The translations under genes and the position numbers were made by a program. A model generated the notes under the pieces. It did no database searches and had not been told where the DNA came from. It worked only from the letters and a program-made list of their open reading frames with translations. DNA of 35,478 nt from Halothiobacillus sp. 35-54-62 (GTDB lineage Bacteria; Pseudomonadota; Gammaproteobacteria; Halothiobacillales; Halothiobacillaceae), in the NCBI GenBank assembly GCA_002281295.1, contig NCFS01000019.1:1-35478 (forward strand). Reading direction: 5' to 3'. This document shows positions 16,200-24,007 of the stretch, piece after piece (position 1 is the first letter of the stretch; every line of letters starts with the position of its first letter).

Positions 16200-17894
16200 T
16201 TAATCCTTGGTCACCCGATTGAGTTCTTCGAGGCTTGTGATGCCGGCTTTAACTTTACGAATGCCGGATTGCCTTAAATCATTAATGCCTTCTTTGGTTG
16301 CCTGTTCGGCTAGTTCGATGGCGTTGCCGCCGCGCATAATTATCCGCCCCATTTCCTCTGAGACGGGCATAACTTGGTAAATGCCCATTCGGCCACGGTA
16401 GCCATTGGTGCATTGATCGCAGCCGACGGCTTTGAAGATTTTCATCCCGGATTGGACATCAATCGGATTAAACCCTTCGCGCAGCAGTTCTTCATCGGGG
16501 ATGTGATCGACTTTTTTGCACGAGTTGCACAGCCGCCGCGCCAAACGCTGAGCGATAATCAGATTAACCGATGAGGCGATGTTATAGCCAGGCACGCCCA
16601 TGTTCATGAGGCGGGTTAGGGTTTGTGGCGCATCATTGGTGTGCAGGGTGGAAAGCACCAAATGGCCGGTTTGGGCAGCTTTGATGGCAATTTCGGCGGT
16701 TTCCAGATCTCGGATCTCGCCCACCATGATGACATCGGGATCTTGGCGTAAAAACGCGCGCAAGGCGGCGGCAAACGTAAGCCCCACTTTGGCATTCACA
16801 TTCACCTGATTAATCCCCGGCACTACAATTTCTGCCGGATCTTCTGCCGTGGAAATATTGCGATCCATGGTGTTAAGCACATTAAGACCGGTGTAGAGCG
16901 ATACGGTTTTACCTGAACCGGTGGGGCCTGTGATGAGAATCATGCCGTAGGGGCGGTTGAGCGCCTTGAGATAAAGCTGCTTTTGATCTTCCTCGTAGCC
17001 CAAGGAATCGATGCCGAGTTGGGCGCTGGTGGGGTCGAGAATACGCAGAACAATTTTTTCGCCAAATAAGGTGGGGCAAGAGTTCACGCGAAAATCAATC
17101 GAACGGCCAGCGGATAATTTAAGTTTAATTCGACCATCTTGCGGCACACGGCGCTCGGATATATCCATGCGGCTCATGACTTTAATCCGCGAGACGATGC
17201 GATCAGCCAGCTGGCGCGGGGGCGGCGGCACTTCCGTTAAAATGCCATCAATACGCACGCGGATTCGAAACTGCTTTTCATAGGGTTCAATATGAATATC
17301 AGAGGCTTTGCGGCGAATGGCATCGGTGAGCACTTTGGTCACAAATTTGACGACAATATCGTCTTGCAGCGGATCATCGCTTTTTTCATCGGTGGCGAAG
17401 TTTTCGCCCTCAATTTGAATGTTGGCGAGGTCATCATCCAGATCAGCCATGCCGGCCATGGAATTATTGGCGGCTTCTTCCAGCAGGCGGGCAATTTTTG
17501 TGGCCTCGGCTACGACCACATCAATCGTTAAATTGGTGCTGAAACGGAAATTTTCCAAAATACCCAAATCAGATGGATCGGCCATGGCGACAGTCAAACG
17601 GCGCCCGCGTTTGCGCAAGGGCAGGGCGTTGCCACTTTGGAGTAATTTAGCCGGTACGATATTAATGGGTAAATCTGAGGTATCGAACGAATCTAAATCA
17701 ATTTGCGGTAAACCATAATTTTGCGAGGCAGCGCGGGCAATTTTAATGGCCGACACCCCGTTGGCCATCAGCGTTTGCAGCAAGGGTTCTTTCGTGCTGC
17801 GGGATTTTTCTAACAGCTCCAGCGCGCGCGCGGGCTCAAGCACAGCCGTTTTAACTAGAGCAGCCAAAAGGCCGGTAATCGCGGGAGGGGTCAT
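16200..17894 (-). CDS. pilB: Type IV pilus extension ATPase PilB
   Basis: A 564-residue hexameric ATPase powering pilus extension. An N-terminal MshEN/GspE-N domain (about 1-140) precedes the ATPase core with Walker A GPTGSGKT (323-330), the Asp-box region around AEDPAE (350-355), Walker B DPDVIMVGEIRD (385-396), the His-box LSTLHTNDAPQTL, and a zinc-binding tetracysteine motif CNSC...CDQC near 460-500. The length is normal. It is the first gene of pilBCD-coaE and begins 51 bp after the stop of the LOV gene in the same direction. No other pil genes or pilin gene lie in this window. Confidence 0.97.
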   Translation of the reverse strand: MTPPAITGLLAALVKTAVLEPARALELLEKSRSTKEPLLQTLMANGVSAIKIARAASQNYGLPQIDLDSFDTSDLPINIVPAKLLQSGNALPLRKRGRRLTVAMADPSDLGILENFRFSTNLTIDVVVAEATKIARLLEEAANNSMAGMADLDDDLANIQIEGENFATDEKSDDPLQDDIVVKFVTKVLTDAIRRKASDIHIEPYEKQFRIRVRIDGILTEVPPPPRQLADRIVSRIKVMSRMDISERRVPQDGRIKLKLSAGRSIDFRVNSCPTLFGEKIVLRILDPTSAQLGIDSLGYEEDQKQLYLKALNRPYGMILITGPTGSGKTVSLYTGLNVLNTMDRNISTAEDPAEIVVPGINQVNVNAKVGLTFAAALRAFLRQDPDVIMVGEIRDLETAEIAIKAAQTGHLVLSTLHTNDAPQTLTRLMNMGVPGYNIASSVNLIIAQRLARRLCNSCKKVDHIPDEELLREGFNPIDVQSGMKIFKAVGCDQCTNGYRGRMGIYQVMPVSEEMGRIIMRGGNAIELAEQATKEGINDLRQSGIRKVKAGITSLEELNRVTKD

Positions 17895-17945
17895 AGCGTG
17901 GGGTAACCAATAATTCCGTTTAAAGGCAAGGATTGCATACTATAG

Positions 17946-18431
17946 TCAAACCTTGGATGGTGCCACAGTGTTTTGTGTGGCTTGGGTCATGATGGACGCG
18001 GCGGCTTGCCCTTCAAACGCGGCAAGGCGGGCTTTGAGCTGTTGATTTTCTTCTTTTAGCCGCACGAGATCGGATACATCGTGTTGCACCCCAATAAAGT
18101 AGGTGAGTTGATCCGCCTCGTTATAAATGGGTGTGATGGAGAGTTCATTCCAAAATAAGCTGCCATCTTTGCGGTAATTTCGCACGGTGACGCGGGTGGG
18201 GCGCCCCTCGCGGATGGCGGCTTTAATTTCTGCCAAAGCCACTTGATCTCGATCATCGCCCTGAAGAAAGCGGCAGTCTTGATACAAAATTTCATCCGAG
18301 GTGTACCCCGTGAGGTGTTCAAACGCGGCATTGGCGTAGATTAATATGTTGTCGCTGCCTTCTTGTTCGGCAATAACAATGCCATCGTTGGATGAATCCA
18401 CTGCTTTTTGCAGTAATTGGGAATCCAGCAT
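17946..18431 (-). CDS. Short LOV blue-light photoreceptor (PpSB1-LOV-like)
   Basis: A 161-residue stand-alone LOV protein. The photoactive cysteine is Cys53 in YQDCRFLQGDDRDQ, which differs from the consensus GxNCRFLQG by Asp for Asn. FMN contacts Asn85, Asn95 and Gln116 and the arginines Arg54 and Arg61 are present. These positions coincide with those of Pseudomonas putida PpSB1-LOV, which works with LitR-class MerR regulators. Position 66 is Leu, where PpSB1-LOV has an arginine linked to its slow dark recovery, so a different photocycle speed is likely. After the core, a Jalpha-type coiled helix (about 118-140, DLVRLKEENQQLKARLAAF) and a disordered tail follow. No output enzyme domain exists, so signalling must go through a partner, presumably the adjacent MerR protein. 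AAGGTGG precedes the ATG. Confidence 0.93.
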   Translation of the reverse strand: MLDSQLLQKAVDSSNDGIVIAEQEGSDNILIYANAAFEHLTGYTSDEILYQDCRFLQGDDRDQVALAEIKAAIREGRPTRVTVRNYRKDGSLFWNELSITPIYNEADQLTYFIGVQHDVSDLVRLKEENQQLKARLAAFEGQAAASIMTQATQNTVAPSKV

Positions 18432-18546
18432 CTAGTGCCCACCTTTAATACGCGTTATGACTATTGCAAAGAATCATACCAGCATCCGCGCTCGGTTTGA
18501 CGGGGCTTGGCGGCCAACGGTTGGGATAAATTTTTTGAACGCAGAG

Positions 18547-19608
18547 TTAAGTCAATTTTTTGTGAAGGTAATGCTGGCAGTGGCTCACGCCCCCTTGGCA
18601 TACGCCTGCGGCGGTGAAGTGTAAGGGGTGCTCATCGGGCAGGAGTTGGCACCAATGTAGCTGGGTGGTGCCCGATAATCGCCCACTGGGCGGGGCGGCG
18701 GCGGTGTCGGCGGGGCTAAGTAACCGAATCCAGTGCCGCGCTTGCCATCGGTTGCTGAGCCGGACACGCTGGGCTTGAGAGAGGGTGGGGGGGAGTATGC
18801 TTACCTTGAATGAGGGAGTTAAGCTCATGATAAGAATAAATTCTTTCGCCATCATGGGGCGGTCAATTTCCCAGGTATCGACGAGGGTCAGTGGGCTTTG
18901 ACTATCGGGGGTGCTTGCGTTTTGAAGCAGCCACCACTCCAAGCGCATCCGCAGATATTGACTAAACCAATGCAGGCCTAAGTCTCGATCGGGCCATGCG
19001 TCGCGCTGCTCGAGCTGCTGCAATCCTTCTATTAGCACGGAGCGCAGCATCACCTCCGGCGATAACCAAATTAACGCTTGATGTTCCACCGCGCTGAGTG
19101 CCATGGCATCCAGATGCAGCACCGCCGTTTTTACCCGCTCGATTAGGTTATTTATTTGATTTGAGTTTTGTGGGCTTTGCGCCCATGCAATAGGCTGGCT
19201 GCGTTGTTCACTTAAGACCTGCCGTGCGGGCGGTGTCGAGTCTGGGCGGGGGGCGGGGATACCTTGCACCGCCTCACGCTCAAGCAAGGCGGCAATTTGC
19301 GAAAACCCCATGCCTTGAGCCGCCATGGCTTTAACGCGTTGAATTTTTTGGATATCGTCAGGGCTATATAACCGATGCCCGGTGGGCGTGCGGGTGGGGC
19401 AGATGAGCTGATAGCGTCGCTCCCAAGCGCGCAGGGTAATGGGGTTGATTCCCGTGAGGTGCGCCACGGCGCGAATAGGAAACAGCCCATCCTCATGACG
19501 AATGCATTCATCCAGCGGGGCATGATCATCCGTTAAATCAATCGGAGGATTCATTTCAGGTGTGCCGGGTGACGCGGGGGGGCGTTCATGCAAAGCGGGG
19601 TCGTTCAT
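18547..19608 (-). CDS. MerR-family regulator, B12-less LitR/PplR (class II) type
   Basis: A 353-residue regulator. The winged-helix MerR domain (about 42-112) has FPIRAVAHLTGINPITLRAWERRYQLICPTRTPTGHRLYSPDDIQ; the RAWERRY...PxRTxxGxRLY form is that of the CarA/CarH/LitR branch. A helical region follows (about 155-215) resembling the helical bundle of CarH, but the C terminus lacks a recognisable DxHxxG or W-x9-EH cobalamin motif. It therefore probably does not sense light through adenosylcobalamin but relies on the LOV protein encoded 115 bp downstream, as described for P. putida PplR proteins. It is divergent from the SDR gene; the repeat array at 19635-19662 lies 27 bp before its start, suggesting autoregulation. 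The start is uncertain; an ATG at 19554 is possible. Confidence 0.88.
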   Translation of the reverse strand: MNDPALHERPPASPGTPEMNPPIDLTDDHAPLDECIRHEDGLFPIRAVAHLTGINPITLRAWERRYQLICPTRTPTGHRLYSPDDIQKIQRVKAMAAQGMGFSQIAALLEREAVQGIPAPRPDSTPPARQVLSEQRSQPIAWAQSPQNSNQINNLIERVKTAVLHLDAMALSAVEHQALIWLSPEVMLRSVLIEGLQQLEQRDAWPDRDLGLHWFSQYLRMRLEWWLLQNASTPDSQSPLTLVDTWEIDRPMMAKEFILIMSLTPSFKVSILPPTLSQAQRVRLSNRWQARHWIRLLSPADTAAAPPSGRLSGTTQLHWCQLLPDEHPLHFTAAGVCQGGVSHCQHYLHKKLT

Positions 19609-19634
19609 GCCGATCTCATAGGGAAGAAATTTTG

Positions 19635-19662
19635 TGTATAACCTTTGTATCGAAATTGTAGC
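19635..19662. promoter_or_regulatory. Array of three 11-bp direct repeats between the MerR and SDR genes
   Basis: TGTATA (19635), TGTATC (19646) and TGTAGC (19657) begin exactly 11 bp apart, the same motif, strand sense relative to the MerR gene, and period as the array at 8665-8703. On the minus strand the first unit reads TATACA and could be the -10 box of the MerR gene, though no good -35 is seen. It lies 27 bp upstream of the MerR start and 95 bp upstream of the SDR start, so it could control both. Confidence 0.7.
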
Positions 19663-19757
19663 GGGCTTTGGGCGATTAACAAGCCATGCTTGGCGTTTAT
19701 CGTGCGGCTCGATGAGAATCGACTAAGCTCAATTCTAAAATTTAGGGAGTGCGTGTT

Positions 19758-20606
19758 ATGTCTGAAAATGGGGTACCCCATCCGGTTGAGCCTGCGCCTG
19801 GCTTGCCGAACCCTTCGCTATTTGAAACCTTGCACGCGGCGCGCATGGGCACCAATTTATCTCCTCGGGTGACTTGGATTGTGGGCGCCAGCAGCGGAAT
19901 TGGGCGGGCATTGGCCGATGAGCTGGTGTTGCGGGGTGATGCCGTGGTGGTCTCGGCGCGCAGTATGGCGCCTTTACTTGAGCAGGCAGTCATTGAGCCG
20001 CAACGCATCCTGCCCATTGCGGTTGATGTGACCGATTTGACGAGCTTGGCGCAAGCACTCACCCAAATTTTAATGCACTGGGGGCGGGTGGATCGCGTGA
20101 TTTTAAATGCAGCCGATTATGCGCCCATGAGTTTGGCGGAATTTGATCCCGCCTTGTTTGAGCGCCTTATGCGCATTAATTTTATGGGGGTTATTCATGG
20201 CATTGAAGCCGTGCGTGCTTACTTTTTAGCGCGCGGTGCGGGGCAAATTATTATTACCGCCAGCGTGGCCGGTTATCGGGGTCTGCCCTATGCGGCACCT
20301 TATGGCGCCACCAAAGCGGCGCTCATTAATATGGCAGAATCGTTAGCGCCAGAGTTTGCCGCCCACGGGGTTCGGTTGCGCGTGATTAGCCCAGGCTTTG
20401 TGCGCACGCCGATGACGGCTAAAAACAGCTTTACCATGCCGGGTATGATTGAACCGGCGCAAGCAGCGTTGCACATAGCGCGTCAATTAGAGGGCAGCCG
20501 ATTTGAATTATTGGTTCCCCGAGGGTTTGGCTGGCTGATGAAGCTCATTCGTGTTTTGCCCTACCCGATTTTTTTTGCTTTAACGCGACGGATGTTAAAA
20601 AAATGA
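19758..20606 (+). CDS. Short-chain dehydrogenase/reductase
   Basis: A 282-residue NAD(P)-dependent oxidoreductase. WIVGASSGIGRALADELVLRG is the glycine-rich cofactor motif, DVTD follows, NAAD replaces the usual NNAG, and the catalytic Ser-Tyr-Lys set is visible in ITASVAGYRGLPYAAPYGATKAAL. The C-terminal end is hydrophobic and basic (LIRVLPYPIFFALTRRMLKK), suggesting membrane association. AGGGAG lies 8 bp before the ATG at 19758; GTG at 19749 is a weaker alternative. The stop overlaps the next ATG as ATGA. SDR genes of this type next to an NTF2-like gene are usual members of the LitR/ChrR-linked CFA cluster. The substrate is unknown. Confidence 0.9.
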   Translation: MSENGVPHPVEPAPGLPNPSLFETLHAARMGTNLSPRVTWIVGASSGIGRALADELVLRGDAVVVSARSMAPLLEQAVIEPQRILPIAVDVTDLTSLAQALTQILMHWGRVDRVILNAADYAPMSLAEFDPALFERLMRINFMGVIHGIEAVRAYFLARGAGQIIITASVAGYRGLPYAAPYGATKAALINMAESLAPEFAAHGVRLRVISPGFVRTPMTAKNSFTMPGMIEPAQAALHIARQLEGSRFELLVPRGFGWLMKLIRVLPYPIFFALTRRMLKK

Positions 20607-21079
20607 CGACCCCGCAGACGCAAGGTTCGGTTATGACGGTGGCTATTGCGCGCTTCGTGCACGTGATGAGTTCGCTTACCGCCGATAACCTATCTGAATT
20701 AACCGCGCTTTTTAGCGAATCGGCGCGATTTAAAGATCCGTTTAATGAGGTGGTTGGTCGCGCGGCGATTGAGCGGGTTTTTGCGCACGGGTTTAAGCAA
20801 TGCCCCGCACTGAGATTCGTGGTGGATGACATCGCGCCGGTGGCCCCGAACGACTCCTCACCTAACGTCGTGTTTTTTTACTGGCGGTTTCTTTGCGGGG
20901 GGCTTGCGGCGGCGCCCGATGCGCTTTCAATCACCGGTGTGAGCCGAGTGGTGTTCGATGCCGAGGGGCTGGTGTGCGAGCATCTTGATTTTTGGGATCC
21001 GGCCGAGCAGCTATATAGCCGCGTGCCCGTGCTGAGTGGGTTGATGGGGTGGATTCGCCGGCGTTTGTCTGCGCGGTGA
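20603..21079 (+). CDS. NTF2/SnoaL-like domain protein
   Basis: A 158-residue protein with the cone-shaped NTF2/SnoaL-like fold: FVHVMSSLTADNLSELTALFSESARFKDPFNEVVGRAAIERVFAHGF at the start and GVSRVVFDAEGLVCEHLDFWDPAEQLYSRVPVLSGLMGWIRRRL at the end. It is translationally coupled to the SDR gene by a 4-nt overlap. Family members of the same context are small proteins of unknown activity, possibly ligand-binding or isomerase-like. The pairing SDR plus NTF2 supports membership in the light-responsive lipid module. Confidence 0.85.
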   Translation: MTTPQTQGSVMTVAIARFVHVMSSLTADNLSELTALFSESARFKDPFNEVVGRAAIERVFAHGFKQCPALRFVVDDIAPVAPNDSSPNVVFFYWRFLCGGLAAAPDALSITGVSRVVFDAEGLVCEHLDFWDPAEQLYSRVPVLSGLMGWIRRRLSAR

Positions 21080-21334
21080 CGGGTTAACGGGCTTGACCAA
21101 TTTTGATGCGCAGGCTATTTTTACCCCACTATGTTGATAACCGCTTCCTCACCACGGCGCTTTTACACACTGAACCGTTCTGTTCAGGCGGGTTTGGCTG
21201 TGCGTTGCTGCCTGCGTCGACTGCCGTACTGCGGCAAATAATACCCCCGCCTGACGAGGCTAAACGTACCCTACCCATTCCCCTTAAGTTCGATATCGAC
21301 AGTGCGATAAATTGCCTGTTGTGGAGTCAGCGTG

Positions 21335-22891
21335 ATGAATCAGTCAACACAAATCCCTAATTTAATTATTTTTGATACCACCTTGCGTGATGGTGAGCAA
21401 AGCCCGGGCGCCGCCATGACCCGCGATGATAAATTGCGCATTGCGCGCCAATTAGAGCGCTTGGGCGTGGATGTTATTGAGGCGGGCTTTGCCGCCGCCA
21501 GCGAGGGCGATTTCGCCGCGATTCGGGCGATTAGCGAGACCATCGAAAACAGCACAATTTGCTCGCTTGCTCGGGCAAGCGAGCGCGATGTGCGCCGCGC
21601 CGGCGAGGCAATTGCGCCGGCAAATCGCAAACGCATTCACACCTTTATTGCCACCAGCCCCATCCACATGGAAAAAAAGCTCCGCATGACCCCCGATGAG
21701 GTGGTCGAGCATGCGGTGCGGTCCGTAACATTGGCCCGCACCTACACCGATGATGTGGAATTTTCGGCCGAAGATGCGGTGCGCTCCGAGATGGATTTTT
21801 TGGTGCGGGTGTTTGAAGCGGCCATTGAAGCCGGCGCCACCACCTTAAATGTGCCGGATACGGTGGGTTACGCCACGCCGGCCGAGTGGGGCGCGCGAAT
21901 GGCGGAGTTAATCGCCCGCACGCGCGGCGGTCATCAGGTGATTTGGTCTACCCATTGCCACAACGATTTGGGCATGGCGGTCGCCAACTCGCTTTCGGCG
22001 GTGTTGGCCGGCGCGCGGCAAGTGGAGTGCACCATTAACGGTTTGGGTGAGCGGGCGGGCAATGCCTCGCTTGAAGAAGTGGTGATGGCAGTGCGCACAC
22101 GGCGCGATGTATTTAAGTTAGATACCCGCATTGATGCGACCCAAATTGTGCCGATTTCTAAATTGGTTTCCACCATCACGGGGTATCCGGTGCAGCCAAA
22201 TAAGGCGATTGTGGGCGCGAACGCGTTCGCGCATGAATCGGGCATTCATCAAGACGGGGTGCTTAAACACCGCGAAACCTACGAGATTATGCGCGCTGAA
22301 GACGTGGGTTGGAGCACGAATAAATTGTCCTTGGGCAAATTATCGGGCCGTAACGCGTTCCGTTCGCGTTTGGTTGAGCTCGGCATTGAGCTTGCGAGCG
22401 AAGAGGCATTAAACGATGCGTTTCGTCGCTTTAAAGATTTGGCCGATAAAAAACGTGAAATTTATGATGAAGACATCCAAGCCTTAGTCTCTGAAGTGCA
22501 TGAAGATCAGGTCGAACGGCTTAAATTGATCTCACTCAAAGTGTGCTCTGAAACCGGTGAAGTACCGAGCGCGCACTTGGTTATTGCCTTGGATGGATTA
22601 GAGAAATCGGCCACTGCGCAAGGGGCGGGGCCGGTGGATGCAGCGTTTGTGTGCATTGAATCGATCATGCAATCGGGTGCAACTTTGCAGCTTTATTCGG
22701 TGAATAATATTACAAGCGGCACCGATGCCCAGGGCGAGGTGAATGTGCGCTTAGAACGAGCCGGGCGCATTGTTACGGGGCAGGGGGCTGATACCGATAT
22801 TGTGGTGGCCTCGGCAAAAGCTTACCTCAATGCCTTGGATCGTTTGCATAAACCGGCCGAACGCGCGCACCCGCAAATGGGGGATGTGTGA
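21335..22891 (+). CDS. leuA: 2-isopropylmalate synthase
   Basis: A 518-residue enzyme condensing acetyl-CoA with 2-oxoisovalerate, the first committed step of leucine synthesis. [16 protein letters not shown] is the DRE-TIM metallolyase signature, [16 protein letters not shown] carries metal-binding histidines, [21 protein letters not shown] follows, and a LeuA regulatory domain occupies the last 130 or so residues, ending in [23 protein letters not shown] lies 8 bp before the ATG at 21335. The 255-bp upstream region holds a small TGCCG/CGGCA hairpin but no leader peptide rich in leucine codons that I could support. The 3' end overlaps the holD-like frame. Confidence 0.97.
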   Translation: MNQSTQIPNLIIFDTTLRDGEQSPGAAMTRDDKLRIARQLERLGVDVIEAGFAAASEGDFAAIRAISETIENSTICSLARASERDVRRAGEAIAPANRKRIHTFIATSPIHMEKKLRMTPDEVVEHAVRSVTLARTYTDDVEFSAEDAVRSEMDFLVRVFEAAIEAGATTLNVPDTVGYATPAEWGARMAELIARTRGGHQVIWSTHCHNDLGMAVANSLSAVLAGARQVECTINGLGERAGNASLEEVVMAVRTRRDVFKLDTRIDATQIVPISKLVSTITGYPVQPNKAIVGANAFAHESGIHQDGVLKHRETYEIMRAEDVGWSTNKLSLGKLSGRNAFRSRLVELGIELASEEALNDAFRRFKDLADKKREIYDEDIQALVSEVHEDQVERLKLISLKVCSETGEVPSAHLVIALDGLEKSATAQGAGPVDAAFVCIESIMQSGATLQLYSVNNITSGTDAQGEVNVRLERAGRIVTGQGADTDIVVASAKAYLNALDRLHKPAERAHPQMGDV

Positions 22892-23420
22892 TCGGCGCCT
22901 TTTATTCGGCGCATGGGTGTGGGTGGGTGCTGTGACCGCATCGGTACCCCGTGCCGCTACGCTGGCGTGGCTGGGTATTGAGCCGTGGTTTGCTCGCAAG
23001 CCTTATTTGCAGCGCGGGTTTCAACCCTTGGGGGCGGCGCACCCGCTATCGCCCGATGCCCGCGCGCTTTCGGAGGACTTAGCGGGTCTTTCTGCCCCAC
23101 CCGATCAAGCGGATAGTTCAGGGGGCAATCAGCCGGCGGCTCTAGCCTGCGTTGAGCCCCGCGCTGGCATTACCCCATCAGTGCCCCTGAACGCCGGCGA
23201 GATTGCGTTTTTTGCCGCGCCCGAGGCTGGCGCTGATGCGTTATGGCTGAATATCCAGCGATGTATTCCCTCTGCCTACAACTTGCGGCAATGTGTCGCT
23301 GCCAGCGGGGCAGACACGCGGATTGAATTGGGTGCGCAGGTTTGGTCGCTTAACACGTTACGGGCACAGGCCGCCGAGAAAAAACGGCTCTGGCGATCGC
23401 TGGTCGGGATTGCCGTATGA
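22884..23420 (+). CDS. holD: HolD-like protein (DNA polymerase III psi subunit)
   Basis: A protein of up to 178 residues resembling the psi subunit of the polymerase III clamp loader. [16 protein letters not shown] matches the short N-terminal motif (LGIxxW) that in E. coli psi begins the protein, and [29 protein letters not shown] matches the C-terminal end of psi. The middle is a Pro/Ser/Ala-rich insertion (about 60-115). The position directly before rimI, overlapping it as ATGA, is the same as holD-rimI in E. coli. The start is uncertain: ATG at 22884 gives a hydrophobic leader unusual for psi, and GTG at 22932 would give a 162-residue protein starting nearer the motif. Confidence 0.6.
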   Translation: MCDRRLLFGAWVWVGAVTASVPRAATLAWLGIEPWFARKPYLQRGFQPLGAAHPLSPDARALSEDLAGLSAPPDQADSSGGNQPAALACVEPRAGITPSVPLNAGEIAFFAAPEAGADALWLNIQRCIPSAYNLRQCVAASGADTRIELGAQVWSLNTLRAQAAEKKRLWRSLVGIAV

Positions 23421-23908
23421 CCCAAGCGCGGCAACCCCGGGTTTCAGAGCCCGCCCCACGGGGGGCTTCGATCCGTATTTTGGGGCTGGATGAAGAAGAT
23501 TTGCCGGCCATTGAGCAAATTGAGCACCGCGCGCATTTATACCCGTGGTCCAATCGGGTATTTCAAGATTGCATCCGTTCGGGGTATTTGCTGGATGGTG
23601 CCTTCGATGGGCAAAATTTACGGGGCTTTAGTGTGGTTATGCCGATTTTAAGCGAATGGCATGTATTGAATTTATGCGTCGATCCGCCGCTGCAACGACA
23701 AGGCGTGGGGCGATCGTTACTGCGGTTTATTATCGAACAAGCCCATCAATCCAAGATTCAGAGCTTATGGCTGGAGGTGCGGGTGAGCAACGCGCCCGCG
23801 CGGGCGCTGTATGCCGCCCATGGCTTTGCGCAGGTGGGTTTGCGCAAGGCTTATTACCCCGCTAAAAATGGCCGTGAAGATGCGCTGGTGCTCACCTGCG
23901 AACTTTAA
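23417..23908 (+). CDS. rimI: Ribosomal protein S18 alanine N-acetyltransferase RimI
   Basis: A 163-residue GNAT acetyltransferase. VDPPLQRQGVGRSLLRFII is the acetyl-CoA-binding motif A, LEVRVSNAPARALYAAHGFAQVGLRKAYYPAKNGREDALVLTCEL is the highly diagnostic RimI end with the KxYYP...GREDA block. It acetylates the N-terminal alanine of ribosomal protein S18. The start overlaps the holD-like stop by 4 nt. The N terminus has about 18 extra residues relative to E. coli RimI (148 residues). Confidence 0.95.
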   Translation: MTQARQPRVSEPAPRGASIRILGLDEEDLPAIEQIEHRAHLYPWSNRVFQDCIRSGYLLDGAFDGQNLRGFSVVMPILSEWHVLNLCVDPPLQRQGVGRSLLRFIIEQAHQSKIQSLWLEVRVSNAPARALYAAHGFAQVGLRKAYYPAKNGREDALVLTCEL

Positions 23909-24007
23909 TTTCTTATTTGGCTCTCAAAGCGATACTTATTGATCTGTTGAACCCCCGTAGGGCGTGTGTATTTCAACGGCATTTCGCCCTTTTCTTGGAT
24001 AATCACG

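Noticed and set aside
17895..17945. Sigma-54 promoter in front of pilB
   Set aside because: A TTGC element is present but the -24 GG element is not at the required spacing.
21103..21360. 85-codon open frame between the NTF2-like gene and leuA
   Set aside because: It overlaps the leuA start in another frame, has no recognisable domain or ribosome-binding site, and is not rich in leucine codons near a terminator, so neither a protein nor a leu leader peptide is supported.
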